A DNA stretch of 64,000 bases from Acinetobacter pittii (GTDB lineage Bacteria; Pseudomonadota; Gammaproteobacteria; Pseudomonadales; Moraxellaceae), in assembly GCF_034064985.1 (NCBI RefSeq), contig NZ_CP139249.1, positions 434,001 through 498,000 of the forward strand, given 5' to 3'. Below are positions 1-10,203 of this stretch, one piece after another (within the stretch, counting starts at the first letter, position 1; each line of letters begins with the position of its first letter). A program made the translations under genes and the position numbers. Under the pieces are notes generated by a model. That model saw only the letters and a list, made by a program, of their open reading frames with translations. It ran no database searches and was not told the DNA's origin.

Positions 1-1
1 T

Positions 2-1942
2 GATCTTCAATTTAGTTATGATGGTTCGGTTCATTATCGTCAAAAAATGGGGTCTTTAAACCTTACAGCAAGGTATGAAAAACCGACACTTTTGGTACAG
101 GCAAAATTGCCAATGGTACTTGATCTGAAGGATTATAAATTTTACGTTAATTATTTCGGATTAATGCCTTATCTGGTCAATAAAGATAATCAAAATAATT
201 TAGCGTATGTCGATTTTTCAAAGTATAAAAATCTGTTTACGAATGTCGATATGAAGAAATTCGTTGAATATGCGAAAGCTTCTGGCGCTGTATCTTATCG
301 TTTGGCTGAACCACAAAATTTACAGCGTTTATCAGTTAGTGACGCTGAGCGTAAAGCGGGAATTGTAGAAAAAATTCGTTTAAAAGATACGGTTGAAGCG
401 TTATTGCTACAATCGGAGCTCTATAGTCAGGTCAATGCTAAATATCTGCAAAAAAATGTTTTCGGTTTTGATGAAGAAAAGATTGCCGAAACTATAGCAA
501 CTGAATTAGCTGCTTCAGAAGCGAAGAGTAAAGAAGGTAATGCTGATGGGCAAAAAGTTTCTTCTGAAGATGCAGCCGCAGTTAGCCAACAACTTTACTC
601 ACTGATTAATGCTCATTTCGGTAATGCTCTAGATTCAGAATATGGTGATGAAGACCAATCAAGTGCAGTTCAAGCTGGTGCAGCCGAAGAGGATGCTTCT
701 GATACGGCCCAAGCCGAAGATGTTGCTGTAGCAGATGCTGAAGAAGTCACACAAGATGAAGAAGTGGCTTCACTTACAGAAGATCAGTGTGTTGAATTAC
801 AGTCTCAAAAAAGTTCCGTTGCCTTAGGTGATATTAATTACTGTCAAATTTACGGTATTGATGTGCTTGATCAGAGCGCTGGAAATACCGAAAAAACTCA
901 GATTAAAGCTCGTCAAGCTGCGTTGAAACAAACTTTTGCTGCTTATGATCAAAACCAGTTTGTTGATGATGAAGCATTCAAAGCTCTATGGAACAAGCAT
1001 AAGGCAGAAATTGAACAAGCTTTACCAAAACAAAGAAATCCGGTTGCGATTGATGTCGGACTGGATGAAAAGGGCCGTTTAGTCAACGCGGATTATGATA
1101 TTGCGTATACACCAGCTGAATTTAACCATCGCTTTAATATTAAAGCAGACATGCAAATTCTCAATTATGGTAAAGCGACCCCAATTAATCAGCAGCAGCT
1201 TAAACAGGCTAAATCAGTTGCAGAGGCAAGCAAAGGTTCTTTATTTGAAAACTTCGTAAAAGGATTTAGTGAAAAACTTGGACAGGGTGATGTTTCTGAG
1301 CATCCAGTTGGTGCACATAGCGATGTACAAGATTTAGATTCTAGTCTGGCGCTGTTGGCTAACCAGACTTATGATGCAACACGTGCTTATGACAAAACGT
1401 ATAAGGCTGTGTTTATTGCAAAATTGACTGCCGAAAAACCGTCATATATTCATTATTATTCAGTTCAACAGTTGCAAGAAATTGCAGAGGTTTATGCTTA
1501 CTGGTTCTCTGAAGAGGAAACTTATAACCCTCAAGGTAAAGCTTTAGAACGTATTGAGACATTGCAGAAAAAGCATCATCTTGAACAAGAAGATCAGTTT
1601 GATAATGACTTAGGTCGAGCTGTGGACCATATTGTGATCACAACAATACAAGGTGAAGCTGGGCGTGAAGCATGGCAAAAACTACAGAAACAATATAAGC
1701 AACCTGAACAGCTTTTCTCAAAACAGTATCAATTAGAGTTTGAAAAACAAAATGGTACTTCTGATGAAGAAAAACACTTATTGTCAGAAACAGCTGATAT
1801 TTTAGGTAAAGCCTATGTCGATGCTCGCAAACAGCAACTTACGGAAAAAACAATTCAGAATTTAAAACCTGAACATAATGAATTTATTGATTATGAGATT
1901 TTCCGAGATGTTTATAAGCAGATGGTTACAGCTAAAAAATAA
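2..1942 (+). CDS. Uncharacterised large protein, 5' truncated by the window edge
   Basis: The reading frame is already open at base 2, so the gene begins before the window; the ATG at 47 is probably internal. About 646 residues are visible. I do not recognise a family. The part up to about residue 175 alternates short hydrophobic and polar stretches, as beta-rich envelope proteins do. An acidic, Ala/Glu/Asp-rich low-complexity stretch follows (nt about 630-775), then a mostly helical, Gln/Lys/Glu-rich C-terminal half. Two Cys flank a short segment after the acidic linker (nt about 787 and 841) and could form a disulfide. No membrane segment is visible here. It ends just before a bidirectional terminator shared with aroE. 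Function unknown; an envelope protein is only a guess. Confidence 0.75.
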   Translation, partial: DLQFSYDGSVHYRQKMGSLNLTARYEKPTLLVQAKLPMVLDLKDYKFYVNYFGLMPYLVNKDNQNNLAYVDFSKYKNLFTNVDMKKFVEYAKASGAVSYRLAEPQNLQRLSVSDAERKAGIVEKIRLKDTVEALLLQSELYSQVNAKYLQKNVFGFDEEKIAETIATELAASEAKSKEGNADGQKVSSEDAAAVSQQLYSLINAHFGNALDSEYGDEDQSSAVQAGAAEEDASDTAQAEDVAVADAEEVTQDEEVASLTEDQCVELQSQKSSVALGDINYCQIYGIDVLDQSAGNTEKTQIKARQAALKQTFAAYDQNQFVDDEAFKALWNKHKAEIEQALPKQRNPVAIDVGLDEKGRLVNADYDIAYTPAEFNHRFNIKADMQILNYGKATPINQQQLKQAKSVAEASKGSLFENFVKGFSEKLGQGDVSEHPVGAHSDVQDLDSSLALLANQTYDATRAYDKTYKAVFIAKLTAEKPSYIHYYSVQQLQEIAEVYAYWFSEEETYNPQGKALERIETLQKKHHLEQEDQFDNDLGRAVDHIVITTIQGEAGREAWQKLQKQYKQPEQLFSKQYQLEFEKQNGTSDEEKHLLSETADILGKAYVDARKQQLTEKTIQNLKPEHNEFIDYEIFRDVYKQMVTAKK

Positions 1943-1951
1943 TAGATGAAA

Positions 1952-1987
1952 TAAAAAAGAACCTACTTCGTGTAGGTTCTTTTTTTG
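1952..1987. terminator. Bidirectional rho-independent terminator
   Basis: A 9-bp perfect stem (AGAACCTAC paired with GTAGGTTCT) with a TTCG tetraloop is flanked by A-run and T-run on either side. It can terminate the plus-strand gene ending at 1942 and aroE on the minus strand. Confidence 0.9.
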
Positions 1988-1989
1988 AC

Positions 1990-2778
1990 TTATAGAAAAT
2001 CTTTTAATTCTGGCTTTACGCCATTCCAGATATAGAAGGCTTCAATGGCCTGACCCACTAACATCCCAAAACCTTCTGCATAAGGCACATTGCGTTGTTT
2101 AGCTTGATCAAGGAAGCTAGATGGCTTGCCATAGGCCATCTCATAGGCATATTTGAACTCTAAATTTTCTGGTAGTTGTAATGCATCACCAGACAGGCTT
2201 GCAGAAGTTGCATTAATTACAATATCAAATTTCCCTTCTAGCTCATTTAGAGAAATTGCTTGTAATTGAGCTTGCGGAACTGCTGCTTTTAGGTCATCTA
2301 CAAGTTGTTCAGCACGAGCAAGAGTTCGGTTTGCAATCACAATCTTTTTAGCGCCAGCCTGCACAAGCGGGTAAATAACGCCGCGAGTTGCACCACCAGC
2401 CCCTAAAATTAAAATGGTTGTATTTTCCAGATTCCAATCTAAAGCTTGAATTGCGGCAACTAAGCCTTGGCCATCTGTATTGTCACCATGCAGTTTGTTA
2501 TTTTCCATCCAAAGTGTATTTACAGCTTTGGCAATTTGAGCACGTTCAGTCAGCACATCACACAAAGCAAATGCCTGTTCTTTAAACGGCACGGTAACGT
2601 TCATGCCACTTCCGCCATTCTCAAAGAAACTACGCATACTCGACTCAAAACCATCAAGAGGAGCAAGACGTTTTTGGTAGTCTAGGTCAATACCTGTTTT
2701 TTGAGCGAAAGCATGATGCAATTCAGGAGAGCGTGATTGTTCGATTGGGTTGCCAATTACTGCAAACTGTTTGGTCAT
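1990..2778 (-). CDS. aroE: Shikimate dehydrogenase (NADP+)
   Basis: Reduces 3-dehydroshikimate to shikimate with NADPH in cytosolic aromatic amino acid synthesis. The N-terminal substrate domain shows the SRSP shikimate-binding motif at residues 15-18, catalytic Lys66 in NVTVPFK, and Asp102 in NTDGQG. The Rossmann nucleotide loop GAGGATRG lies near residue 126. Length is 262 aa against 272 in E. coli. I start at ATG 2778 because its protein begins MTKQFAVIGNP, the usual family start; the open frame extends 23 codons further with no family similarity. It is convergent with the gene ending at 1942, and hemF lies upstream on the same strand with a 180-bp gap. Confidence 0.96.
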   Translation of the reverse strand: MTKQFAVIGNPIEQSRSPELHHAFAQKTGIDLDYQKRLAPLDGFESSMRSFFENGGSGMNVTVPFKEQAFALCDVLTERAQIAKAVNTLWMENNKLHGDNTDGQGLVAAIQALDWNLENTTILILGAGGATRGVIYPLVQAGAKKIVIANRTLARAEQLVDDLKAAVPQAQLQAISLNELEGKFDIVINATSASLSGDALQLPENLEFKYAYEMAYGKPSSFLDQAKQRNVPYAEGFGMLVGQAIEAFYIWNGVKPELKDFL

Positions 2779-2958
2779 TCTTATATCCAAAATTTTAAAA
2801 TGGCATGAGGCAGATAAAGTCTGTACTGAATTTTCAGCAGGACTCACTATAAGCCAAATTTTAATAAGAAAAAATATTTGAATGAGATTCAGAAAATTGA
2901 AAATAAAAAAGGAGATTCTTTAGGGTGGAAGCCAAAGAATCTCCAAAAAAGCAAAAAA

Positions 2959-3948
<990 letters not shown>

Positions 3949-3962
3949 TCAAAACACAAAAC

Positions 3963-4012
3963 CATAAAAAAAGTAAGGGATTTTTAAGAAATGTCTTAAA
4001 AATCCCTTCCAA
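3963..4012 (-). terminator. Terminator downstream of ribA
   Basis: A perfect 15-bp inverted repeat (3975-3989 with 3994-4008) has a 4-nt loop. On the minus strand it is followed by a seven-T run, the correct polarity for terminating ribA. The plus-strand side is also T-rich. Confidence 0.85.
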
Positions 4013-4035
4013 TTATTTTTAAATTTATAATTTTT

Positions 4036-4638
4036 TTAGAAATCATCTTTTTGATAAAGGTGATCCATACGTTCCCGTTTAGTTTTCAAATATTGTTCAT
4101 TAAAGGGGTTACGTCCAACCGTTAATGGAACACGACCAACCACATTAATACCTTGATCCTTGAGTGCCTGAATTTTCAAAGGATTGTTAGTAATTAACTT
4201 AACTTCTTTTACTTTTAAGTGATCGAGCATAATGCTGCACATGTCGTAACGGCGTGCATCGGCGGGTAAATTTAAAAGTAAATTTGCATCTACCGTGTCA
4301 TGACCTTGATCTTGTAAGGCATACGCACGAATTTTATTTGTGAGCCCAATACCACGGCCTTCCTGGCGTAAATATAAAATAACGCCTTGACCTGCTTCGT
4401 TGATGAGCTTTTGAGTTGCCTGTAATTGAGGGCCGCAGTCACATTTTAATGACGCAAAAGCATCACCTGTTAAGCATTCTGAATGAACACGTACTAAAAC
4501 AGGGCCTGTGGGTGGATTTTCTAACCCTTTAGAAAGTGCCACATGTTCTTCACCTGATACTGGATCTTGAAACACAGAAATATTGAATTCACCAAAAGCA
4601 GTCGGGAGTTTTGATGTTGCAATGAACTCTATAGGCAC
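4036..4638 (-). CDS. ribA: GTP cyclohydrolase II
   Basis: First step of riboflavin synthesis: opens GTP to the 2,5-diamino pyrimidinone phosphate, releasing formate and pyrophosphate. The zinc site is visible as [15 protein letters not shown] (Cys-x10-Cys-x-Cys) near residues 55-68, and the QEGRGIGL catalytic segment lies around residue 92. It is monofunctional at 200 aa, without a fused RibB domain, as in E. coli (196 aa). No FMN riboswitch is recognisable upstream. It is divergent from dxs, with about 300 bp between them. Confidence 0.97.
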   Translation of the reverse strand: MPIEFIATSKLPTAFGEFNISVFQDPVSGEEHVALSKGLENPPTGPVLVRVHSECLTGDAFASLKCDCGPQLQATQKLINEAGQGVILYLRQEGRGIGLTNKIRAYALQDQGHDTVDANLLLNLPADARRYDMCSIMLDHLKVKEVKLITNNPLKIQALKDQGINVVGRVPLTVGRNPFNEQYLKTKRERMDHLYQKDDF

Positions 4639-4941
4639 AGATTAACTCATCTTTTAACCGAAAACGGTTTAAAGTATAGCGTAATGCTGGGAGATTGGTC
4701 GAATTGTCATAATCATTTTGAGCACTAAGGTTTTCTTTTTTGTATAAAGAAGACGATAATAGTTGATAAATAGTCAGATTATTCAGGATAATCTGCCAAC
4801 CATACCCATACTGTATGAGAGACTGCTTTGCATGACCTCGTTCGCAAATGTGGCTGATTGAAGGTGACTTCATTCGATTGTATGATCGACCCATTTTGAC
4901 CCAGCTTAGGATTTGCCAGGCTTATAAAGGCTTTGCCACAT
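4639..4941. other. Divergent intergenic region ribA/dxs
   Basis: No convincing gene. It holds two small inverted repeats: AACCG-AAAA-CGGTT near 4658-4672 and a perfect 8-bp repeat CAGATTAT with a 5-nt spacer (4775-4795). Both promoters must lie here, but I could not fix a -35/-10 pair with confidence. Confidence 0.6.
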
Positions 4942-6846
4942 ATGTTGTATACCGAAATTCCAACTCAACGCCCTGTTACGCCATTGTTAGATGCAATTGA
5001 TCATCCTCAACAATTACGTCAGCTCGAGCATAGCCAATTGGTTCAAGTGGCTGATGAGTTGCGTCAATATATTTTATATGCAGCAGGCCAGAGTGGTGGC
5101 CATTTCGGTGCTAACCTCGGCGTGGTTGAGCTGACGGTTGCGCTGCATTATTGCTTTAATACTCCAAATGACCGATTAGTTTGGGATGTAGGACATCAGG
5201 CGTATCCACACAAAGTCTTGACTGGTCGCCGTGAGCAAATGACAACAATCCGGGCTAAGAACGGTTTAGCAGCATTTCCAGCTAGAGAAGAATCAGTTTT
5301 TGATACTTTTGGTGTAGGGCATTCATCAACTGCAATTTCAGCAGGTTTAGGAATGTCTTTAGCGCGTCGCTATCAAAACGACCCATGTGATGTGGTATGT
5401 ATTGTTGGTGATGGTGCAATGACGGCAGGTATGGCATTTGAAGCCATGAACGATGCTGTCGCACATGATGCTGATTTAATTGTTGTACTTAATGACAATG
5501 ACATGTCAATTTCTTGCAGTACAGGTGGTTTTGCTAAGCATTTAGCTGCAATTTGGGAAAAAGGTCATTTAGTTAATGTCGATGAACATGGAGAGGCTTA
5601 TGTACAGCCACATCCGAAATGGACGTACAACTCTCGCTTACATCAATCGGCAACAGATGCGGCCGATAATTTATTTAAAGCGATTGGTTTCGATTACTTT
5701 GGTCCTTTCGATGGACATGATGTAAATCAACTCGTTAAAGTATTTAACGCATTAAAAAAACGTAAAGGTCCACGCTTAGTCCACGTTTATACTAAAAAAG
5801 GTAAAGGTTTTACTCCGGCAGAAGCTGACCCAATTACCTATCATGCAATTAGCAAAATTAATGCGACTTCAGCGGGTAAAACACCGCCAAAATATTCAGA
5901 TGTATTTGGTCAATGGCTGTGTGATGAAGCTGCACAAGATGAACGTTTATTAGCGATTACTCCAGCTATGTGCGAAGGCTCAGGCATGGTTAAGTTTGCT
6001 AAAGAATTTCCAAAACGTTTCTTCGATGTTGCAATTGCCGAACAGCATGCAGTAACACTTGCAGCGGGAATGGCGTGTGAAGGGTTAAAACCTGTTGTTG
6101 CAATCTATTCAACATTCTTACAGCGTGGTTATGACCAACTTATTCATGATGTTGCATTACAAAATCTTGATGTAACTTTCGGTATTGATCGTGCTGGTTT
6201 GGTGGGTGAAGATGGACCAACTCACGCAGGTGCATATGACTATGCATATATGCGTACAGTACCAAACATGGTCATCATGGCGCCAAAAGATGAAAATGAA
6301 TGCCGTCAAATGCTACATACTGCCTATGCCTATAATGGTCCAGCGGCAGTACGTTACCCACGTGGTGCAGGGGTAGGGGTTGAAATTCAGCAAGAGTTAA
6401 CTGCTATTGAGTTAGGTAAGGCAGAAGTAGTTGCTGAAATTAAGCCTGCTTGTGATGAGCAGATTACGGTTCTGGCATTTGGTAGCCGCGTTATGGTTGC
6501 CATAGAAGCTGCTGAGCAATTTGCACAGAAACACGATGTCGGCGTACGTGTTGTAAATATGCGTTTTGTGAAACCACTTGATGAAAAAATTATTCGTGAT
6601 TTGGCTGAACACACACATTTATTTGTCACTGTTGAAGAGCACGCAATTATGGGTGGTGCAGGCAGTGCGGTAAATGAGTTCATGGCACAAGAACAAATTG
6701 TGAAGCCTATTATCAATTTAGGTCTGCCAGATTTGTTCTTACAACAGGCATCACATGGTCAAATGCTAAAAGATTGTGGGTTAGATGCTAAAGGTATTTT
6801 AAACTCAATTGAGCAAGCTTGGCTTAAGCTAAATCAGGTGGTTTAA
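4942..6846 (+). CDS. dxs: 1-deoxy-D-xylulose-5-phosphate synthase
   Basis: Thiamine diphosphate-dependent condensation of pyruvate and glyceraldehyde-3-phosphate. It is the entry step of the MEP isoprenoid pathway and also supplies thiamine and pyridoxal synthesis. The ThDP/Mg motif starts [16 protein letters not shown] near residue 153; the pyrimidine-domain catalytic Glu lies in [15 protein letters not shown]; the C-terminal transketolase domain contains GAGSAVNEF. Length is 634 aa (E. coli 620). I use ATG 4942 (MLYTEIPTQ); an in-frame TTG three codons upstream is closer to the AAGG at about 4926 and cannot be excluded. A hairpin follows the stop and separates it from suhB. Confidence 0.97.
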   Translation: MLYTEIPTQRPVTPLLDAIDHPQQLRQLEHSQLVQVADELRQYILYAAGQSGGHFGANLGVVELTVALHYCFNTPNDRLVWDVGHQAYPHKVLTGRREQMTTIRAKNGLAAFPAREESVFDTFGVGHSSTAISAGLGMSLARRYQNDPCDVVCIVGDGAMTAGMAFEAMNDAVAHDADLIVVLNDNDMSISCSTGGFAKHLAAIWEKGHLVNVDEHGEAYVQPHPKWTYNSRLHQSATDAADNLFKAIGFDYFGPFDGHDVNQLVKVFNALKKRKGPRLVHVYTKKGKGFTPAEADPITYHAISKINATSAGKTPPKYSDVFGQWLCDEAAQDERLLAITPAMCEGSGMVKFAKEFPKRFFDVAIAEQHAVTLAAGMACEGLKPVVAIYSTFLQRGYDQLIHDVALQNLDVTFGIDRAGLVGEDGPTHAGAYDYAYMRTVPNMVIMAPKDENECRQMLHTAYAYNGPAAVRYPRGAGVGVEIQQELTAIELGKAEVVAEIKPACDEQITVLAFGSRVMVAIEAAEQFAQKHDVGVRVVNMRFVKPLDEKIIRDLAEHTHLFVTVEEHAIMGGAGSAVNEFMAQEQIVKPIINLGLPDLFLQQASHGQMLKDCGLDAKGILNSIEQAWLKLNQVV

Positions 6847-6881
6847 GCCTTTAATAAAATTTTTGAAACATTTTTTCCCCT

Positions 6882-6920
6882 AAAGCGCATTCATTTGCTA
6901 AAATGTATGCGCTTTTATGC
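6882..6920 (+). terminator. Terminator-like hairpin after dxs
   Basis: AAAGCGCAT pairs with ATGCGCTTT (6882-6890 with 6907-6915), with further ATTT/AAAT pairing in the loop. Only four T follow, so termination may be partial and suhB may receive read-through. Confidence 0.6.
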
Positions 6921-6967
6921 ATTATTCTTTGTCAAAATCTTCAAATTTGTATTGTAGTGGGTGTTCA

Positions 6968-7798
6968 ATGGAACCTATGGTGGTTATGGCTGCGCGTGCG
7001 GCTCAAACAGTTGGTCAAGAGCTTTTAAAAGCGCATCAAAATCGTCATAAACTCGATTTGCAAGTTGAAGAGAAAGGCATTGATGGCCCAGTAACACGTG
7101 TAGATCGTTATTTGGAACAATTGACGATTGATACATTACGTAAAAGTTATAAAAACCATAGCTTCTTAGGTGAAGAGTTCGGTTTGCAAGAGGGCAAAGG
7201 CCACGATGCAGACTGGTGCTGGGTAATCGACCCGCTTGATGGCACGCAAAACTTTATTAATGGTTTCCCTCATTTCTGTATTTCTATTGCAGTTCAGCAT
7301 AAAGGCGTTACTCAGCACGGCGTAATCTACGACCCAGTACGTGACGAATTATTCTCTGCAAGTCGCGGTCGCGGTGCGGTGATGAATCAACGCCGTATTC
7401 GTGTAAATGTAAAAGATACTTTAGAAAATACATTCTTGGCAGTAGGCCATCCTTACCGTGCTAAACGTGCTGGTGAGATTGTATCTTATGCAGAACAACA
7501 CTTTGCTTCATTATTAGCTGTGACTCAAGCAGGCGCACAAATTCGTCGTGGTGGTTCAGCTGCCCTAGATTTAGCATATGTTGCTGCTGGCCGTTTTGAT
7601 GGTTTCTTTGAGCTTGGTTTAAAACCATGGGATATCGCTGCTGGTGAACTTATTATTAAAGAAGCAGGCGGTGTAGTGGTTGATGCGCGCGGTGGTAATG
7701 AGTCTCTTGAAAATGGTCAAGTGCTTGCAAGTTCACTCAAAATGCTAAAACCTTTAATGCAAACTGTAGTCCCAGCTTGGGGTCAAGCCGCAAAATAA
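6968..7798 (+). CDS. suhB: Inositol-1-monophosphatase family protein SuhB
   Basis: Mg-dependent phosphatase of the IMPase fold; in E. coli SuhB also takes part in rRNA transcription antitermination. Motifs visible: GEEFG near residue 67, the metal-binding WVIDPLDGTQNFING (about 83-97), and the C-terminal WDIAAGELIIKEAGG. Length 276 aa (E. coli 267). ATG 6968 (MEPMVVMAARAA) matches the usual family start; the open frame extends 17 codons upstream with unrelated sequence. A good terminator follows. Substrate cannot be told from sequence. Confidence 0.95.
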   Translation: MEPMVVMAARAAQTVGQELLKAHQNRHKLDLQVEEKGIDGPVTRVDRYLEQLTIDTLRKSYKNHSFLGEEFGLQEGKGHDADWCWVIDPLDGTQNFINGFPHFCISIAVQHKGVTQHGVIYDPVRDELFSASRGRGAVMNQRRIRVNVKDTLENTFLAVGHPYRAKRAGEIVSYAEQHFASLLAVTQAGAQIRRGGSAALDLAYVAAGRFDGFFELGLKPWDIAAGELIIKEAGGVVVDARGGNESLENGQVLASSLKMLKPLMQTVVPAWGQAAK

Positions 7799-7815
7799 TT
7801 TAATTATTTATAAAT

Positions 7816-7849
7816 AAAACCCTCTATTATCAGAGGGTTTTATTTTTTT
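7816..7849 (+). terminator. Terminator after suhB
   Basis: AACCCTCT/AGAGGGTT stem (7818-7825 with 7832-7839), a 6-nt loop, then a T-rich tail containing a seven-T run. Confidence 0.88.
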
Positions 7850-7925
7850 AAGCCATGGGTAAATTTTACTGAGTTCAATAAATATGAAGAAAGTTGATTA
7901 AAACACATGACTTTTAATTTCTTTC

Positions 7926-7934
7926 TGCTATAAT
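7926..7934 (+). promoter_or_regulatory. Extended -10 promoter of the helicase gene
   Basis: TGCTATAAT is a perfect extended -10 element (TGn plus TATAAT at 7929-7934). At 17 bp upstream the -35 region is poor, as is common with extended -10 promoters. It predicts a start near 7941 and a leader of about 260 nt before the helicase ATG. Confidence 0.6.
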
Positions 7935-7992
7935 CCGCCCACGCACTTAAATTTCCGTTCATTACCTGAACATTCTGTTCTATTCATTGTAA

Positions 7993-8125
7993 GCGCACGC
8001 TGTCCATAGAGAGGACCATTTCTTGCGCCCCGATCGCTCAGCGATTCTTCAGGTTCGGCCGTAATCAAGCGTGCGTTTAGTCCACATCGTCGTTACTCGG
8101 ATTGCTGCTGAAAAAACGTTTCAGC
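7993..8125 (+). promoter_or_regulatory. Structured 5' leader of the DEAD-box helicase mRNA
   Basis: Several helices are visible: a long-range pair CGCACGCT (7994-8001) with AGCGTGCG (8068-8075); inside it GTCC/GGAC (8002-8005 with 8013-8016) and ATCGC/GCGAT (8033-8045); then a perfect hairpin GCTGAAA/TTTCAGC (8107-8125). Such leaders are typical of cold-induced or self-regulated RNA helicases. Regulation is inferred; the pairing is directly visible. Confidence 0.55.
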
Positions 8126-8204
8126 TAACTTTGCTTTGCCGCTTTGTGCCGATGTCTATTTTGTATTTATTAAAAATGGAGCACCCACTAGGGTGAAACT
8201 CTCT

Positions 8205-10067
8205 ATGAGCAAAACTTTTGCCGAATTTTCTTTGCATGAAACCTTACAACAAGCGCTTGAAGGTTTAGGTTTTACTACCCCGACTCCTGTGCAAGAACAA
8301 TCTATTCCTGCAGCTTTAGAAGGAAAAGACCTTCTAGTATCTAGCCAGACTGGTTCTGGTAAAACTGCGGCATTTTTATTACCGACATTACATAATTTAG
8401 CTGGTCAAGAAACTTTTGTTCCGTTCAAAGAACGTATGAAAGCTGTGACCCAACCTAACATTTTAGTTTTATGCCCAACACGTGAATTGGCTCAACAAGT
8501 TAGCCAAGATGCGATTGCTTTCGTACGTCACATGAAAGGTGTCCGTATTGCTGCAATCATGGGTGGTATGCCTTTTGGTAAGCAAATCCAACAACTTAAA
8601 GGCGCGCAAGTTATTGTTGCGACTCCTGGCCGTTTATTAGACTTAGTTAACCGTCGTCAATTAAAGTTAGATAAAGTTGAAGCTTTAATCGTTGACGAAG
8701 CTGACCGTATGTTAGACCTCGGCTTCTCTGAAGATTTAGAAGCAATCAGCGATTTAGCTGGTAACCGTCGTCAAACATTAATGTTCTCTGCTACTTTCGC
8801 TGACCGTATTATTCGTCTTGCTGAGCGCATGATGAATGAACCTGAGCGTATTGCAATTGAAACAGGTCATAGTACAAACACTGACATCACCCAAACTTTA
8901 CACTGGACAGATGGTTTCGAACACAAGAAGAAACTTCTGACTCACTGGTTGGCTGATGAAACTCTTGATCAAGCGGTTGTATTCGCGAGCACTCAAGAAG
9001 ATACAGATATGTTGGCTGAAGAACTTGCAGAAGCAGGTCACTCTGTAGTTGCACTTCACGGTGCAATGCCACAAACAGTTCGTAACCGTCGTTTACGTAG
9101 TATTCGTGAAGGTCGTGCAAAAATCTTGGTAGCGACAGACGTTGCTGCACGTGGTCTTGATGTACCGACAATTTCACACGTAATTAACTTCGGTTTACCA
9201 ATGAAACACGAAGACTATGTACACCGTATTGGTCGTACAGGTCGTGCTGGTCGTACAGGTCAAGCAATTACTTTAGCGACTTATCGTGAACGCGGTAAAA
9301 TCCGTGCGCTTGAAGACTATTTAGATGCACGTTTAAGTGTTTCTGAAATTGAAGGCTTAGAACCATCTCCACCTCCTGCTCGTTCAGGTCGTGATGGCGG
9401 TGGTCGTGGTCGTGGCGGCAACGGTGGTCGTGATGGTCGTCGTGGTGGCGGTTTTGGCGGTGGTCGTCGTTTTGAAGGCGAAAGCAACTTCAAACGCCGT
9501 GAAGGTGGTCGTGATGACCGTCCACGTCGTAGCTTTGATGACAAACCACGTGGTGAACGCCCATTCGGTGGCGAAGATCGTCCACGTCGCGAGTTCAATT
9601 CAGATCGTCCACGTCGTGAAGGTGGTTTTGAAGACCGTCCGCGTCGTGAGTTCAACTCAGATCGTCCGCGTCGTGAAGGTGGTTTCAATGATAAACCGCG
9701 TTTTGACTCAAATGATGACAATCGTGGTAACCGCGTAGATTACAAACCACGTCGTGAAAATGGTTTTGGTGATCGTCCAAAACGTAGTTTCGGTGGTGAA
9801 GATCGTCCACGTCGTAGCTTTGATGATAAACCTCGTGGCGAGCGTCCATCATTTGGTGGCGAAGATCGTCCACGTCGTGAGTTCAACTCAGATCGTCCAC
9901 GTCGCGAAGGTGGTTTTAACGATAAACCACGTCGTAGCTTTGATGATAAACCACGTGGTGAGCGTCCAGCGTTTGGTGGCGAAGATCGTCCAAAACGTAG
10001 CTTCGGTGGTGAAGATCGTCCACGTCGTAGTTTTGATGATAAACCGCGTCGTAAATTCGACCGTTAA
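8205..10067 (+). CDS. DEAD-box ATP-dependent RNA helicase with RG-rich tail (RhlE-like)
   Basis: Cytosolic RNA helicase, likely in ribosome assembly or mRNA remodelling. The core spans residues 1-385: Q motif region, Walker A SQTGSGKT, PTRELAQQ, TPGR, DEADRMLD, SAT, and motif VI HRIGRTGRAGRTG. Residues about 395-620 form a basic low-complexity tail, first Arg/Gly-rich and then repeats built from DRPRRSFDDKPRGERPFGGE and DRPRREFNSDRPRREGGF, likely to bind RNA non-specifically. Start ATG 8205 (MSKTFAEFSLHE) follows the long leader; the frame is open 23 codons further, but that stretch is leader sequence. RhlE, SrmB and DeaD subfamilies are not separable by eye. Confidence 0.95.
   Translation: MSKTFAEFSLHETLQQALEGLGFTTPTPVQEQSIPAALEGKDLLVSSQTGSGKTAAFLLPTLHNLAGQETFVPFKERMKAVTQPNILVLCPTRELAQQVSQDAIAFVRHMKGVRIAAIMGGMPFGKQIQQLKGAQVIVATPGRLLDLVNRRQLKLDKVEALIVDEADRMLDLGFSEDLEAISDLAGNRRQTLMFSATFADRIIRLAERMMNEPERIAIETGHSTNTDITQTLHWTDGFEHKKKLLTHWLADETLDQAVVFASTQEDTDMLAEELAEAGHSVVALHGAMPQTVRNRRLRSIREGRAKILVATDVAARGLDVPTISHVINFGLPMKHEDYVHRIGRTGRAGRTGQAITLATYRERGKIRALEDYLDARLSVSEIEGLEPSPPPARSGRDGGGRGRGGNGGRDGRRGGGFGGGRRFEGESNFKRREGGRDDRPRRSFDDKPRGERPFGGEDRPRREFNSDRPRREGGFEDRPRREFNSDRPRREGGFNDKPRFDSNDDNRGNRVDYKPRRENGFGDRPKRSFGGEDRPRRSFDDKPRGERPSFGGEDRPRREFNSDRPRREGGFNDKPRRSFDDKPRGERPAFGGEDRPKRSFGGEDRPRRSFDDKPRRKFDR
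9500..10060 (+). repeat. In-frame tandem repeats encoding the helicase tail
   Basis: Short near-repeats around gatcgtccacgtcgt recur about every 25-60 bp, encoding the DRPRR modules. They are in frame with the helicase, so expansion or contraction would change tail length without a frameshift. Confidence 0.8.
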
Positions 10068-10085
10068 TCAAAAGTTCGTTTAAAG

Positions 10086-10120
10086 AAAGGCCAGTAGAAA
10101 TACTGGCCTTTTTTATTTTT
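10086..10120 (+). terminator. Terminator after the helicase gene
   Basis: AAGGCCAGTA/TACTGGCCTT perfect 10-bp stem with a 4-nt loop, followed by a T-rich run. Confidence 0.92.
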
Positions 10121-10203
10121 CAGTTTTGTTATAAAATAACAAAGTGTGAATTGGTTCAATTTTTTATTAAATAATGAGTAAAATTAAACGAAAAGAAACA
10201 ATA

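Noticed and set aside
4589..4894. A 101-codon minus-strand frame overlapping the start of ribA
   Set aside because: It has no ribosome site or family similarity, and its composition is that of an AT-rich promoter region; it contains the inverted repeats described for the intergenic region.
9317..9721. Long frames on both strands across the helicase tail
   Set aside because: The repetitive Arg/Gly/Pro codons leave other frames open by chance; their translations are low-complexity mirrors of the real tail.
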